NCBI GenBank assembly: GCA_036971475.1
Contig: JBAIZL010000005.1
Location: 59,512,655 to 59,576,654 of the forward strand
Source of the DNA: Prosapia bicincta
Taxonomy: Eukaryota; Arthropoda; Insecta; Hemiptera; Cercopidae
Reading direction: 5' to 3'
DNA: 64,000 nucleotides
Under the pieces are notes generated by a model. The model searched no databases. It was not told the DNA's origin and saw nothing but the letters and a program-made list of their open reading frames with translations. This document shows positions 46,041 through 57,869 of the stretch, piece after piece (the first letter of the stretch is position 1; each line of letters opens with the position of its first letter). The position numbers were made by a program, and so were the translations under genes.

Positions 46041-46044
46041 CAGC

Positions 46045-46079
46045 AACGTTTCGAGAAATGTATTGTTGTGCTCATTCAG
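46045..46079 (-). ncRNA. Degenerate hammerhead-like motif
   Basis: Minus strand: CTGAATGA (46079-46072, one base too long for CTGANGA), a 19-nt segment without clear stem II pairing, GAA (46052-46050), ACGT (46049-46046), T. It is recognisable only by comparison with the other motifs. Confidence 0.25.
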
Positions 46080-46293
46080 GAATACAAGTACAACAGAGAA
46101 AGGAATGGGAGGAGAGGAACATAAGGCTTGAAAAGAGAGGAAAGAGACCTTGTTGTAATGAGGAAAAGGTGGACGAAGGATAAGTAGAATGAAGTAAGAT
46201 GGGAGGGAAAGAGTAAAGTGATATGAGGAAGAGTTTAAACGTAATGTTCCCATCGCATAATAAAGCTCATACAGAAGTCAATTTCTGCAGCAA

Positions 46294-46777
46294 GACTTTA
46301 TATCCGAAATCTATAACCATGCAAACATTTAATCAATGACCTAGATTATCTTTAGGCCAGATAATAAGATTCTCAAACCACTCCAGCTTCTGCAAGATGG
46401 TGTGTTTAGTTACTGAACCAGAACTGTTACACACTCACTAGCCAATTATAGGACTTTATATCCGAAATCTATAACCATGCAAACATTTAATCAATGATCA
46501 AGATTATCTTTAGGCTAGATAATAAGATTCTCAAACCACTCCAGCTTCTGAAAGATGGTGTGTTTAGTTACTGAACGAGAACTGTTACACACTCACTAGC
46601 CAATTATAGGACTTTATATCCGAAATCTATAACCATGCAAACATTTAATCAATGATCAAGATTATCTTTAGGCCAGATAATAAGATTCTCAAACCACTCC
46701 AGCTTCTGCAAGATGGTGTGTTTAGTTACTGAACGAGAACTGTTACACACTCACTAGCCAATTATAGGACTTTATAG
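46294..46777. repeat. 158-bp tandem repeat, three copies plus a stub
   Basis: GACTTTATATCCGAAATC begins at 46294, 46452 and 46610, and GACTTTATA again at 46768, an exact 158-bp period with few differences between copies. This suggests recent amplification. No open reading frame spans it. Confidence 0.97.
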
Positions 46778-48139
46778 ACGGAATAATTATTACAAGTGTT
46801 TTGGGCAATATAGCCCTGATCACATCGCATTCGGTAGTTAGGTCCTTCAAGCCAGATTACTGACGTCAGCGTCAGTTCTATCTCATATCCACCCAGAACT
46901 AGGGCAAATCCGCAACACCAGTGCCCACCCAGAACTAGTGAAAATAATTAAACTTGCATTACACCCATTGTTGTATACATGTCTGGCAAAAGGATATTAT
47001 GAATACGTAATAGTTATTGGTTAAAAGCTTATACTTTGTTATTTATAGTACTAATTAAAAATGTAATTACTAGAAGTAATTGCATTTAGCAATTACACTG
47101 GGCTAGAGTTTAGTTCAAGTTGTATTGCAGTATAAACTGTAGGCTAATTGAAATTTTAAAACTCTTGTAAATTCTGTAATTTTATAAATAGTAAATGCAT
47201 AGGTAAAGAGGGAAATAGAAATAATGAGCCAACAAAGAGACTGTTGCTCAGAATATATTGCAGACTTAGAAAGCTTCAGGTTAAGCTTCTTCCCATGGTT
47301 TCGGATTATGTACATTTTCGTTTTAGCTGCTTCGCATGTTGTTCCTTCAACAAAGTTGTACCTCGTTCAAGTTATAATGCTTATTCAAAGGCTAGGTCAT
47401 CCTTTAAATGTATTTATTATTCAAATTATTTCACTTTAAGAATCAGCTTTAAATTAACTGCGCTAAGCTTTATGGCAGCATTCATTCTAAGCTTTATCAA
47501 GGTTAGTTAAACTGTTGTGACAACAAAGAACCCAATTTCATAACGTTTAGGCTAAAAGCTTAGAGCAGTTATTCTTATAATGAGTTATTTCTACCAATAA
47601 ATATACAACACGAAACTTTAAACCACAATTTTCTGAGTATAATAAATATACTCCAAGTGTTAAATAGTTATAACTGCTATTACCGTTTTTAACGAAAAGT
47701 AAGTTAACTTAAGAACGGTACAATATTTGAAAAATCTTTGATTTTGTTATGAACTTGTTTTTTATTAAATATTTTATTTTTTTAATAAAAAAAGTTTTAT
47801 ATTTAACGATTTCTTCATTCAGTCACTTTGTGAATTTAGTAAGTTGAACTTCTCTCGTATCCAAAATGCATTCTCTTTGATGCGCGGCTCTTGTTAAAGG
47901 GAAAACATACAAAGGTATTTGCTGTAATTAATTACATGCTTTGCATTAGAGAGGATAATTAAATGCTATATATCCTTTCTTGCATTTAGTAATGTATGTA
48001 AACCCAGCAGGTACACAAAACAACTAAAATGCTGGGATTAACTTATTATGCTCCTGAGCTCCCAGCTTAAGAGATCATATTTCTAAGAAAACACTAGTAC
48101 ACATACAAATGGGTTCTCACAGCTGTGATGTTTATTATT
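46778..48139. other. Spacer, no gene recognised
   Basis: Overlapping frames at 47224-47439 and 47244-47510 (plus strand) and 47115-47315 (minus strand) have no recognisable domain. CCCACCCAGAACTAG-like words are repeated near 46890 and 46925. Nothing else is recognised. Confidence 0.4.
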
Positions 48140-48185
48140 AATCGAACATGTTTCTGAAACAAAGTTGCCTTCATCAGAGATCCTT
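48140..48185 (-). ncRNA. Decayed hammerhead-like motif
   Basis: Minus strand: CTGATGA (48177-48171), A, stem II GGCAAC-TTT-GTTTC-type pairing with mismatches, GAA (48154-48152), the palindrome ACATGT (48151-48146), T. Stem I pairing next to the core is lost. AATAAACATCACAGCTGTG lies about 15 nt downstream and may be a diverged version of the tail seen in the palindromic elements. Confidence 0.4.
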
Positions 48186-48309
48186 AGCACTAGCAATCAA
48201 AGAATTGATACACACTAATGATTGCAAGTATTTAATAATCATTGACGGATGCAAGTTTGTTGCGAAAATATAATTGATTACTTATAAACAGAAAAGTTGT
48301 AAGAATTAT

Positions 48310-49450
48310 TTCTGTGTATAGGACAATAATTATTTACCGAATTTGAAACAGCTGGTGGTTTTTGTGCCCAATAATTATTTACCGAATTTGAAACAGCTGG
48401 TCGTTTTTGTGACCAATAATTCGTTTTTGTGACCAATAATTATATACTGAATTTGATACAACTGGTCGTTTTGTGACCAATTATTTACCGAATTCGAAAC
48501 AGCTGGTCGTTTTGTGACCAATAATTATTTAACGAATTTGAAACAGCTGGTCGTTTTTGTGACCAGTATTTACCGAATTTGTTACAACTGGTCGTTTTGT
48601 GACCAATAATTATTTAACGAATTTGAAACAGCTGGTCGTTTTTGTGACCAGTATTTACCGAATTTGTTACAACTGGTCGTTTTGTGACCAATAATTATTT
48701 AACGAATTTGAAACAGCTGGTCGTTTTTGTGACCAGTATTTACCGAATTTGTTACAACTGGTCGTTTTGTGACCAATAATTATTTAACGAATTTGAAACA
48801 GCTGGTCGTTTTTGTGACCAGTATTTACCGAATTTGTTACAACTGGTCGTTTTGTGACCAATAATTATTTAACGAATTTGAAACAGCTGGTCGTTTTTGT
48901 GACCAGTATTTACCGAATTTGTTACAACTGGTCGTTTTGTGACCAATAATTATTTAACGAATTTGAAACAGCTGGTCGTTTTTGTGACCAGTATTTACCG
49001 AATTTGTTACAACTGGTCGTTTTGTGACCAATAATTATTTAACGAATTTGAAACAGCTGGTCGTTTTTGTGACCAGTATTTACCGAATTTGTTACAACTG
49101 GTCGTTTTGTGACCAATAATTATTTAACGAATTTGAAACAGCTGGTCGTTTTTGTGACCAGTATTTACCGAATTTGTTACAACTGGTCGTTTTTGTGACC
49201 AGTAATTCGTTTTTGTGACCAATAATTATATACTAAATTTGATACAACTGGTCGTTTTGTGACCAATTATTTACCGAATTCGAAACAACTGGTCGTTTTG
49301 TGACCAATAATTATTTAACGAATTTGAAACAGCTAGTGGTTTTTGTGCCCAACAATTATTTACCGAATTTGAAACAGCTAGTGATTTTTGTGCCCAATAA
49401 TTATTTACCGAATTTGAAACAGCTAGTGGTTTTTGTGCCCAATAACATTT
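48310..49450. repeat. Hairpin satellite, 85-bp dimer of two 41-44-bp units
   Basis: AAACAGCTGG recurs at 48541, 48626, 48711, 48796, 48881, 48966, 49051 and 49136, giving eight nearly identical 85-bp units. Each dimer has one half with GAAACAGCTGGTCGTTTTTG and one with GTTACAACTGGTCGTTTTG. Both halves form a TGGTC...GACCA hairpin. The flanks (48310-48540 and 49190-49450) are older single units of about 44-48 bp. A minus-strand frame at 49271-49456 simply translates the 48-bp units and is not a gene. Confidence 0.97.
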
Positions 49451-51880
49451 TACCATTCTTAGAGCGTTCTTATGTATAACTATGAGAGTGTAATAAATAT
49501 TTAGGATTTACAATAATTTTTAGTCAGTCGCTTGGTACGACGTCGTTTTTATATAGAGACATTTGCATAGGCCTACTGTAGAATAGGTATAAACTTACAT
49601 GGTCTTGGAAAGAGATTAGAATTACTTTAACATTTTATATGCATAATAAATTTGTAGCACAATAGATTAAGTAGTGATAAAAAATATTAAAGCTTCTTTA
49701 GAAAGTGACAACTACTTGGAAAAATATGTTTGCCTTAGGTGACTGAATAAACTACAATTCCGTTAGTAAAATTTAAAAGTATTTCACTTATTTTATTGAA
49801 AGCAACGGAATGTTTCATTACTTTCTTAACTTATGTTGTAGGATTATGCGTTTAACTTATGTTTATTCTTATGTGACAGGATTAAGAAATCCTCGTCACC
49901 AGGAGTAGTTTCACGAAGTAATTAGGATTCAGTTGTCGTGACACTTTGACATGTTTACCTAAAATTAGTGGTCGGCGTCCTGCCCTTGTAGTGTGCCATT
50001 GTTTGTACACTTTTATTTCTCTTTAAAATTAATAAGGTTGTCGAATATTAAGAGGATGTTTTCTATCCGTGAATGGGAATCACGAACGAGTTGTATGGAG
50101 TGTTCATTGCTTGGACGAGTAAATATGACAGAGTCTTTATAGGCGGCCTAGGTACGAAAAATTGAGAGTTTCTCTCCGTAAGATTCACCATAATCCCGAC
50201 ACCCAGACCGTCCCCTCACACAATCCGTATTGATTGGATATGTCATGTGATCGAATCTCCTTCAACCAATGATGAATAAACCACAAGGACGCTGACTGTG
50301 GAGCTATTTATTATGGATATGTAAGAACATAGTGTGGTTTGTTGATGAGATATAAAAATGTAATAAAACATACCTTGTTTACAATAGCCACGTGGAGTTT
50401 TCGATAGTTTACAACTGAGTTACATATTGAATGCCCATAATTGTTACGTTAAGTAAAATACGTGTTTGTTCAAGGCTGACAGCGGTGAAGTTATGTGCTT
50501 CGGCTTTAGTAATGCAGTATAATTGACAAATACAAGATAATATAACCTCTAAAATATTTATCGCGTGAATAATATACATCCGACGTAAGTGAAATTAGCC
50601 TAAAATAATTAGCTCTTATGTGAAAAAGTTTTGAAAATTTAGTATAACTTTTAGAAAATATAAGATGAAATTATTGTTTGAAAGCAATATTTCAAATAAA
50701 CATTTTTATACAGCAGAAAATATAAATTTTATTATCTAATAATAATGTACGAGTTATAAGATCTGCAGTAAAAAATAACAAGTAGTGTGGAAAATCGGGG
50801 TTTGCATCTCACTGACATATATTTCTAGCGAGGTTAGCGGAATTGTACACGTTTGTAAATTTTCTACTAAATTAAGTCGCATTCGTTTGTTTCGGTAAAA
50901 TTCTGGTTTCATCGCTTTTCCTATTTATTTTAGAGTATTTCCTTCTAGTGTGAGTTCTGTTTAGTTCCATATTTATGGAACATTAATTTAGTAATACAGT
51001 ATATTGGGTTAATTACATTGTATTTACAACGAATCTCAGATATTTTTGTTGCGATATTTACTTTTATCTCTAAAGAGGTGATTTTTTTTCATCCTCAATT
51101 GTTTTTGTCCTTTATTACTGTTCGTTCCCTCTTCTACACTCAGTAACAAATTTTTAATCGATTTACTCCCTAATATTTTAGATATAGTAGAACCACTTTA
51201 CTTAACCAGCTGTCAGCCATTAACAAACACGTCTTTACTTAACTTAACAACTATGGGCTTTGAATATGTAACTTAGTTCTAAACTATCGAAAACTTTACA
51301 TGGCTATTGTAAACACGGTATTGTTTTATGCTAATTATGGTGCATAAAGTTATAAATTTGTCAGGTTAAAATTACAAAATTGTTTCTCACGCTAATAAAT
51401 GTAACACCAGTGTTTTCGCCAATTCCGTCTCCCTCAAACATAAATCCGATATTTTTCAACATTTTCAAAATTAGATTATTAGTGTCTCCTTCAAAGACTA
51501 ATTAAAACAAAAATTTGAATATTACTCAATTTCAGAAGATCAATAGACATTGTTTTATCAAAAACTTATAATCTTACTAAAATCCCGGAGCAGAAACCCT
51601 AATGTTTATATACGGTGAATAAAAGCGGAAATTTATTAAACGTATTTCGTCAAAGGTTTCTCGAGTGTACTCGATTTTGTTATCGTAGCCCGATAGGCGC
51701 AGCTATAAGAAGAAAAATGGTGAATGCTAATTGGGGAAAAGTAGATCTAAAAAATGGCTTAGGTCTTCTGAAACATAAAAGGGGGATATATTACCGTATA
51801 AATTTAGCACATGATCACTACTCTCAAAAAGGCTTAAAAAGAGATGGCCACTGAAACGTCGTGTGGAAAACCAATGCCTC
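49451..51880. other. Spacer, no gene recognised
   Basis: About 2.4 kb of mostly AT-rich sequence with no recognised repeat, domain or structural RNA. A 79-codon frame at 51615-51854 and a 98-codon opposite-strand frame at 51727-52023 overlap and have no family match. Confidence 0.45.
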
Positions 51881-52279
51881 GGACAAAAGAGTAGCTTGAT
51901 TAAACCATACCTGCTTTCAGTTATGGTTAGACAAACCCCATTAAACCGCTGTGTAGTGGAGACGTCGTTGGGGTAAGAGCCGCTTAGTAAGTTATACCCA
52001 CTCTTGGTCATGGTAACAGGCATGGCTATGCCAGAACATTGAGTTGTTTATCAGGAAAAGACTTTTAAGATGAAAAACCCGGTAAACTGGAGTGTAGTAG
52101 AAACGCGGTTCGTAGAAAAGGTCCCCTATACTGAAATAGACATACATTCAATCAACGTTGAAGAGACGTAGTTTTTTTCTGTGTAGGAGAAACATAGTTA
52201 GTAAATAGGAGTTGCATACCTGGATTTGGCCTACTATCAGCATAAGAGACACATCCCATTAGGCCTCAGCATAGGAGAA
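51881..52279. repeat. Diverged left margin of the 86-bp satellite
   Basis: Weak echoes of the array unit (GTGTAGTGGAGACGTCG, GTGTAGTAGAAACGCGG, CATTAGGCCTCAGCATAGG) occur at roughly 90-150-bp spacing before the regular array starts. Confidence 0.45.
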
Positions 52280-55200
52280 CATGATCCATTGAATACATGT
52301 ACTACTTCTTGAAGTAGAACTACTCTCAGGCAAGGTTAAAGAGACTGTTAGGCCCCGGTGTAGGGGTACAAGGTGACGGAACAGAATAGCCTTCTTGAAG
52401 TAGAACTACTTTCAGTCAAGGTTAAAGAGAATGTTAGGCCTCGGTGTAGGGGAACAAGGTGGCGGAGCAGAATAGCCTTCTTGAAGTACAACTACTCTCA
52501 GGCAAGGTTAAAGAGACTATTAGGCCCCGGTGTAGGCGTACAAGGTGGCGGAACAGAATAGCCTTCTTGAAGTAGAACTACTTTCAGTCAAGGTTAAAGA
52601 GAATGTTAGGCCCCGGTGTCAGGGTACAAGGTGGCGGAACAGAATAGCCTTCTTGAAGTACAACTACTCTCAGGCAAGGTTAAAGAGACTATTAGGCCCC
52701 GGTGTAGGGGTACAAGGTGGCGGAGCAGAATAGCCTTCTTGAAGTAGAACTACTCTCAGTCAAGGTTAAAGAGAATGTTAGGCCCCGGTGTCAGGGTACA
52801 AGGTGGCGGAACAGAATAGCCTTCTTGAAGTAGAACTACTTTCAGTCAAGGTTAAAGAGAATGTTAGGCCCCGGTGTCAGGGTACAAGGTGGCGGAACAG
52901 AATCGCCTTCTTGATGTAGAACTACTTTCAGTCAAGGTTAAAGAGACTGTTAGGCCCCGGTGTCAAGGTACAAGGTGGCGGAACAGAATAGCCTTCTTGA
53001 AGTAGAACTACTTTCAGTCAAGGTTAAAGAGAATGTTAGGCCCCGGTGTCAGGATACAAGGTGGCGGAACAGAATAGCCTTCTTGAAGTAGAACTACTTT
53101 CAGTCAAGGTTAAAGAGAATGTTAGGCCCCGGTGTCAGGGTACAAGGTGGCGGAACAGAATAGCCTTCTTGAAGTACAACTACTCTCAGTCAAAGTTAAA
53201 GAGACTGTTAGGCCCCGGTGTAGGGGTACGAGGTGGCGGAACAGAATAGCCTTCTTGAAGTAGAACTACTCTCAGTCAAGGTTAAAGAGACTGTTAGGCC
53301 CTGGTGTAGGGGTACAAGGTGGCGGAAGAGAATAGCCTTCTTGAAGTAGAACTACTTTCAGTCAAGGTTAAAGAGAATGTTAGGCCCCGGTGTCAGGGTA
53401 CAAGGTGGCGGAACAGAATAGCCTTCTTGAAGTACAACTACTCTCAGGCAAGGTTAAAGAGACTATTAGGCCCCGGTGTAGGGGTACAAGGTGGCGGAGC
53501 AGAATAGCCTTCTTGAAGTAGAACTACTCTCAGTCAAGGTTAAAGAGAATGTTAGGCCCCGGTGTCAGGGTACAAGGTGGCGGTCAGAATCGCCTTCTTG
53601 ATGTAGAACTACTCTCAGTCAAGGTTAAAGAGACTATTAGGCCCCGGTGTAGGGGTACAAGGTGGCGCAACAGAATCGCCTTCTTGATGTAGAACTACTC
53701 TCAGTCAAGGTTAAAGAGACTGTTAGGCCCCGGTGTCAGGGTACAAGGTGGCGGAACAGAATCGCCTTCTTGATGTAGAACTACTCTCAGTCAAGGTTAA
53801 AGAGACTGTTAGGCCCTGGTGTAGGGGTACAAGGTGGCGGAAGAGAATAGCCTTCTTGAAGTAGAACTACTCTCAGTCAAGGTTAAAGAGACTGTTAGGC
53901 CCTGGTGTAGGGGTACAAGGTGGCGGAGCAGAATAGCCTTCTTGAAGTAGAACTACTCTCAGTCAAGGTTAAAAAATGTTAGGCCCCGGTGTCAGGGTAC
54001 AAGGTGGCGCAACAGAATAGCCTTCTTGAAGTAGAACTACTTTCAGTCAAGGTTAAAGAGAATGTTAGGCCCCGGTGTCAGGGTACAAGGTGGCGAAACA
54101 GAATAGCCTTCTTGAAGTAGAACTACTCTCAGTCAAGGTTAAAGAGACTGTTAGGCCCTGGTGTAGGGGTACAAGGTGGCGGAACAGAATAGCCTTCTTG
54201 AAGTAGAACTACTTTCAGTCAAGGTTAAAGAGACTGTTAGGCCCCGGTGTCAGGGTACAAGGTGGCGGAACAGAATCGCCTTCTTGAAGTAGAACTACTT
54301 TCAGTCAAGGTTAAAGAGACTGTTAGGCCCCGGTGTCAGGGTACAAGGTGGCGGAACAGAATCGCCTTCTTGAAATAGAACTACTTTCAGTCAAGGTTAA
54401 AGAGACTGTTAGGCCCCGGTGTAGGGGTACAAGGTGGCGGAACAGAATCGCCTTCTTGATGTAGAACTACTCTCAGTCAAGGTTAAAGAGACTGTTAGGC
54501 CCCGGGGTCAGGGTACAAGGTGGCGCAACAGAATAGCCTTCTTGAAGTACAACTACTCTCAGTCAAGGTTAAAGAGACTGTTAGGCCCCGGTGTAGAGGA
54601 ACAAGGTGGCGGAACAGAATCGCCTTCTTGATGTAGAACTACTCTCAGTCAAGGTTAAAGAGACTGTTAGGCCCCGGTGTAGAGGAACAAGGTGGCGGAA
54701 CAGAATCGCCTTCTTGATGTAGAACTACTCTCAGTCAAGGTTAAAGAGACTGTTAGGCCCCGGTGTCAGGGTACAAGGTGGCGCAACAGAATCGCCTTCT
54801 TGAAGTAGAACTACTTTCAGTCAAGGTTAAAGAGACTGTTAGGCCCCGGTGTAGGGGTACAAGGTGGCGGAACAGAATCGCCTTCTTGAAGTAGAACTAC
54901 TTTCAGTCAAGGTTAAAGAGACTGTTAGGCCCCGGTGTCAGGGTACAAGGTGGCGGAACAGAATCGCCTTCTTGAAGTAGAACTACTTTCAGTCAAGGTT
55001 AAAGAGACTGTTTGGCCCCGGTGTCAGGGTACAAGGTGGCGGAACAGAATCGCCTTCTTGAAGTAGAACTACTTTCAGTCAAGGTTAAAGAGACTGTTAG
55101 GCCCCGGTGTAGGGGTACAAGGTGGCGGAACAGAATCGCCTTCTTGATGTAGAACTACTCTCAGTCAAGGTTAAAGAGACTGTTAGGCCCCGGTGTCAGG

Positions 55201-57066
55201 GTACAAGGTGGCGCAACAGAATAGCCTTCTTGAAGTACAACTACTCTCAGTCAAGGTTAAAGAGAATGTTAGGCCCCGGTGTCAGGGTACAAGGTGGCGA
55301 AACAGAATAGCCTTCTTGAAGTAGAACTACTCTCAGTCAAGGTTAAAGAGACTGTTAGGCCCTGGTGTAGGGGTACAAGGTGGCGGAACAGAATAGCCTT
55401 CTTGAAGTAGAACTACTCTCAGTCAAGGTTAAAGAGACTGTTAGGCCCTGGTGTAGGGGTACAAGGTGGCGGAACAGAATCGCTTTCTTGGAGTATACAT
55501 ACTCTCAGTCAAGGTTAAAGAGACTGTTAGGCCCCGGTGTAGGGGTACAAGGTGGCGGAAGAGAATAGCCTTCTTGAAGTAGAACTACTCTCAGTCAAGG
55601 TTAAAGAGACTGTTAGGCCCCGGTGTAGGGGAACAAGGTGGCGGAACAGAATCGCTTTCTTGGAGTATACACACTCTCAGGCAAGGTTAAAGAGACTGTT
55701 AGGCCCCGGTGTAGGGGAACAAGGTGGCGGAACAGAATCGCTTTCTTGGAGTATACATACTCTCAGGCAAGGTTAAAGAGACTGTTAGGCCCCGGTGTAG
55801 GGGAACAAGGTGGCGGAACAGAATCGCTTTCTTGGAGTATACATACTCTCAGGCAAGGTTAAAGAGACTGTTAGGCCCCGGTGTAGGGGTACGAGGTGGC
55901 GGAACAGAATAGCCTTCTTGAAGTAGAACTACTCTCAGTCAAGGTTAAAGAGACTGTTAGGCCCCGGTGTAGGGGAACAAGGTGGCGGAAAAAAATCGCT
56001 TTCTTGGAGTATACATACTCTCAGGTAAGGTTAAAGAGACTGTTAGGCCCCGGTGTAGGGGAACAAGGTGGCGGAACAGAATAGCCTTCTTGAAGTAGAA
56101 CTACTCTCAGTCAAGGTTAAAGAGACTGTTAGGCCCCGGTGTAGGGGAACAAGGTGGCGGAACAGAATAGCCTTCTTGAAGTACAACTACTCTCAGGCAA
56201 GGTTAAAGAGACTGTTAGGCCCCGGTGTAGGGGTACGAGGTGGCGGAACAGAATAGCCTTCTTGAAGTAGAACTACTCTCAGTCAAGGTTAAAGAGACTG
56301 TTAGGCCCCGGTGTAGGGGAACAAGGTGGCGGAACAGAATCGCTTTCTTGGAGTAGAACTACTCTCAGTCAAGGTTAAAGAGACTGTTAGGCCCCGGTGT
56401 AGGGGAACAAGGTGGCGGAACAGAATCGCTTTCTTGGAGTATACATACTCTCAGGCAAGGTTAAAGAGACTGTTAGGCCCTGGTGTAGGGGTACAAGGTA
56501 GCGGAACAGAATCGCTTTCTTGGAGTATACAATCTCTCAGGCAAGGTTAAAGAGACTGTTAGGCCCCGGTGTAGGGGAACAAGGTGGCGGAACAGAATCG
56601 CTTTCTTGGAGTATACATACTCTCAGGCAAGGTTAAAGAGACTGTTAGGCCCCGGTGTAGGGGAACAAGGTGGCGGAACAGAATCGCTTTCTTGGAGTAT
56701 ACATACTCTCAGGCAAGGTTAAAGAGACTGTTAGGCCCTGGTGTAGGGGTACAAGGTAGCGGAACAGAATCGCTTTCTTGGAGTAGAACTACTCTCAGTC
56801 AAGGTTAAAGAGACTGTTAGGCCCCGGTGTAGGGGAACAAGGTGGCGGAACAGAATCGCTTTCTTGGAGTATACATACTCTCAGGCAAGGTTAAAGAGAC
56901 TGTTAGGCCCCGGTGTAGGGGAACAAGGTGGCGGAACAGAATCGCTTTCTTGGAGTATACATACTCTCAGGCAAGGTTAAAGAGAATGTTAGGCCCCGGT
57001 GTAGGGGAACAAGGTGGCGGAACAGAATCGCTTTCTTGGAGTATACATACTCTCAGGCAAGGTTAA
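52280..57066. repeat. 86-bp satellite array, about 55 copies, with positional subfamilies
   Basis: The unit includes CTTCTTGAAGTAGAACTAC, CAGTCAAGGTTAAAGAG and TTAGGCCCCGGTGTAGGGG. Three variant types are unevenly placed. AATAGCCTTCTTGAAG dominates up to about 53570. AATCGCCTTCTTGATG and AATCGCCTTCTTGAAG are frequent from about 53580 to 55170. AATCGCTTTCTTGGAGTATA appears only from about 55480 to the end. Open frames of 62-74 codons recur because of repeat structure; 86 is not a multiple of three and stops recur every two to three units, so they are not genes. Confidence 0.98.
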
Positions 57067-57869
57067 ACAGACATAACACGTTAAATCTATATGAAGATGA
57101 ACCATGATTTGCGGAAAGGAATTATAGTACTTTCCTCAAATATGCCTCGCCCTGTAGACCCTGTAGATATAGGAGCAAGGAAAGATGTAAGGAAGTAAAT
57201 ATTACTAAGAAACAGACATATAGTTCTTCAGATACTGTAAGTGGGGAGGGACCTAGTAACACGTCACATACCTGGAGTTGACTTCGTACACACCGACTGT
57301 AAGGAATACAAATCTATAGATGCGACAAAAACACGACTAAGGAAACAGGGCGAAACCCTCTCTCTTAGAAGTGGTAGGATATATAAACCGCGTTACCTTC
57401 CTGTAGTAAATTTGCTCTTACTTATATATTTGCCGGTAGACCTTCCTTCAGGATATTTCTAATTCCTGGAAGAAATATTTAATTTTTATTCATGCAAAAC
57501 TAAGTCCCTGTTTGTAAGTTGCGTCAAGTGAGTAACTTTAGTCGTTGGATTGTAGAAACAAATAATACTCCAGTTTATAAATTAATCTATGACTAAAACA
57601 AGTTGTGTTCCTACCTTACAAATTTCCCCCTACATTTCTCCTTAACTATTCATCTAACACCAGACAAATAAAATTTATCAATAATATGTTTACATGCAAC
57701 TCACATATCATCACCTCCCACCCATAAAACAGTTATCCACTTTCTGGTAGCGAAGTATCCTCCATGCCCCGTACCCAACTCACGTAAGACCTGTTCAACC
57801 GATCATTCAAACAAGGGGTTACTTTTGCATCCATACGTATCTAGCTTTGATACTTTATGGCATTGCACA
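57067..57869. other. Spacer, no gene recognised
   Basis: A 73-codon frame at 57241-57462 has no recognisable domain. The rest is AT-rich without repeats. Confidence 0.4.

Noticed and set aside
51800..51870. Hammerhead-like end GAGATGGCCACTGAAACGTCG
   Set aside because: GAAACGTC resembles the motif end, but no CTGANGA or pairing hairpin precedes it at the right distance.
52373..57066. Series of 62-74-codon similar open frames suggesting a gene family
   Set aside because: They are the same frame across an 86-bp repeat, each ending after two to three units; the period is not a multiple of three.
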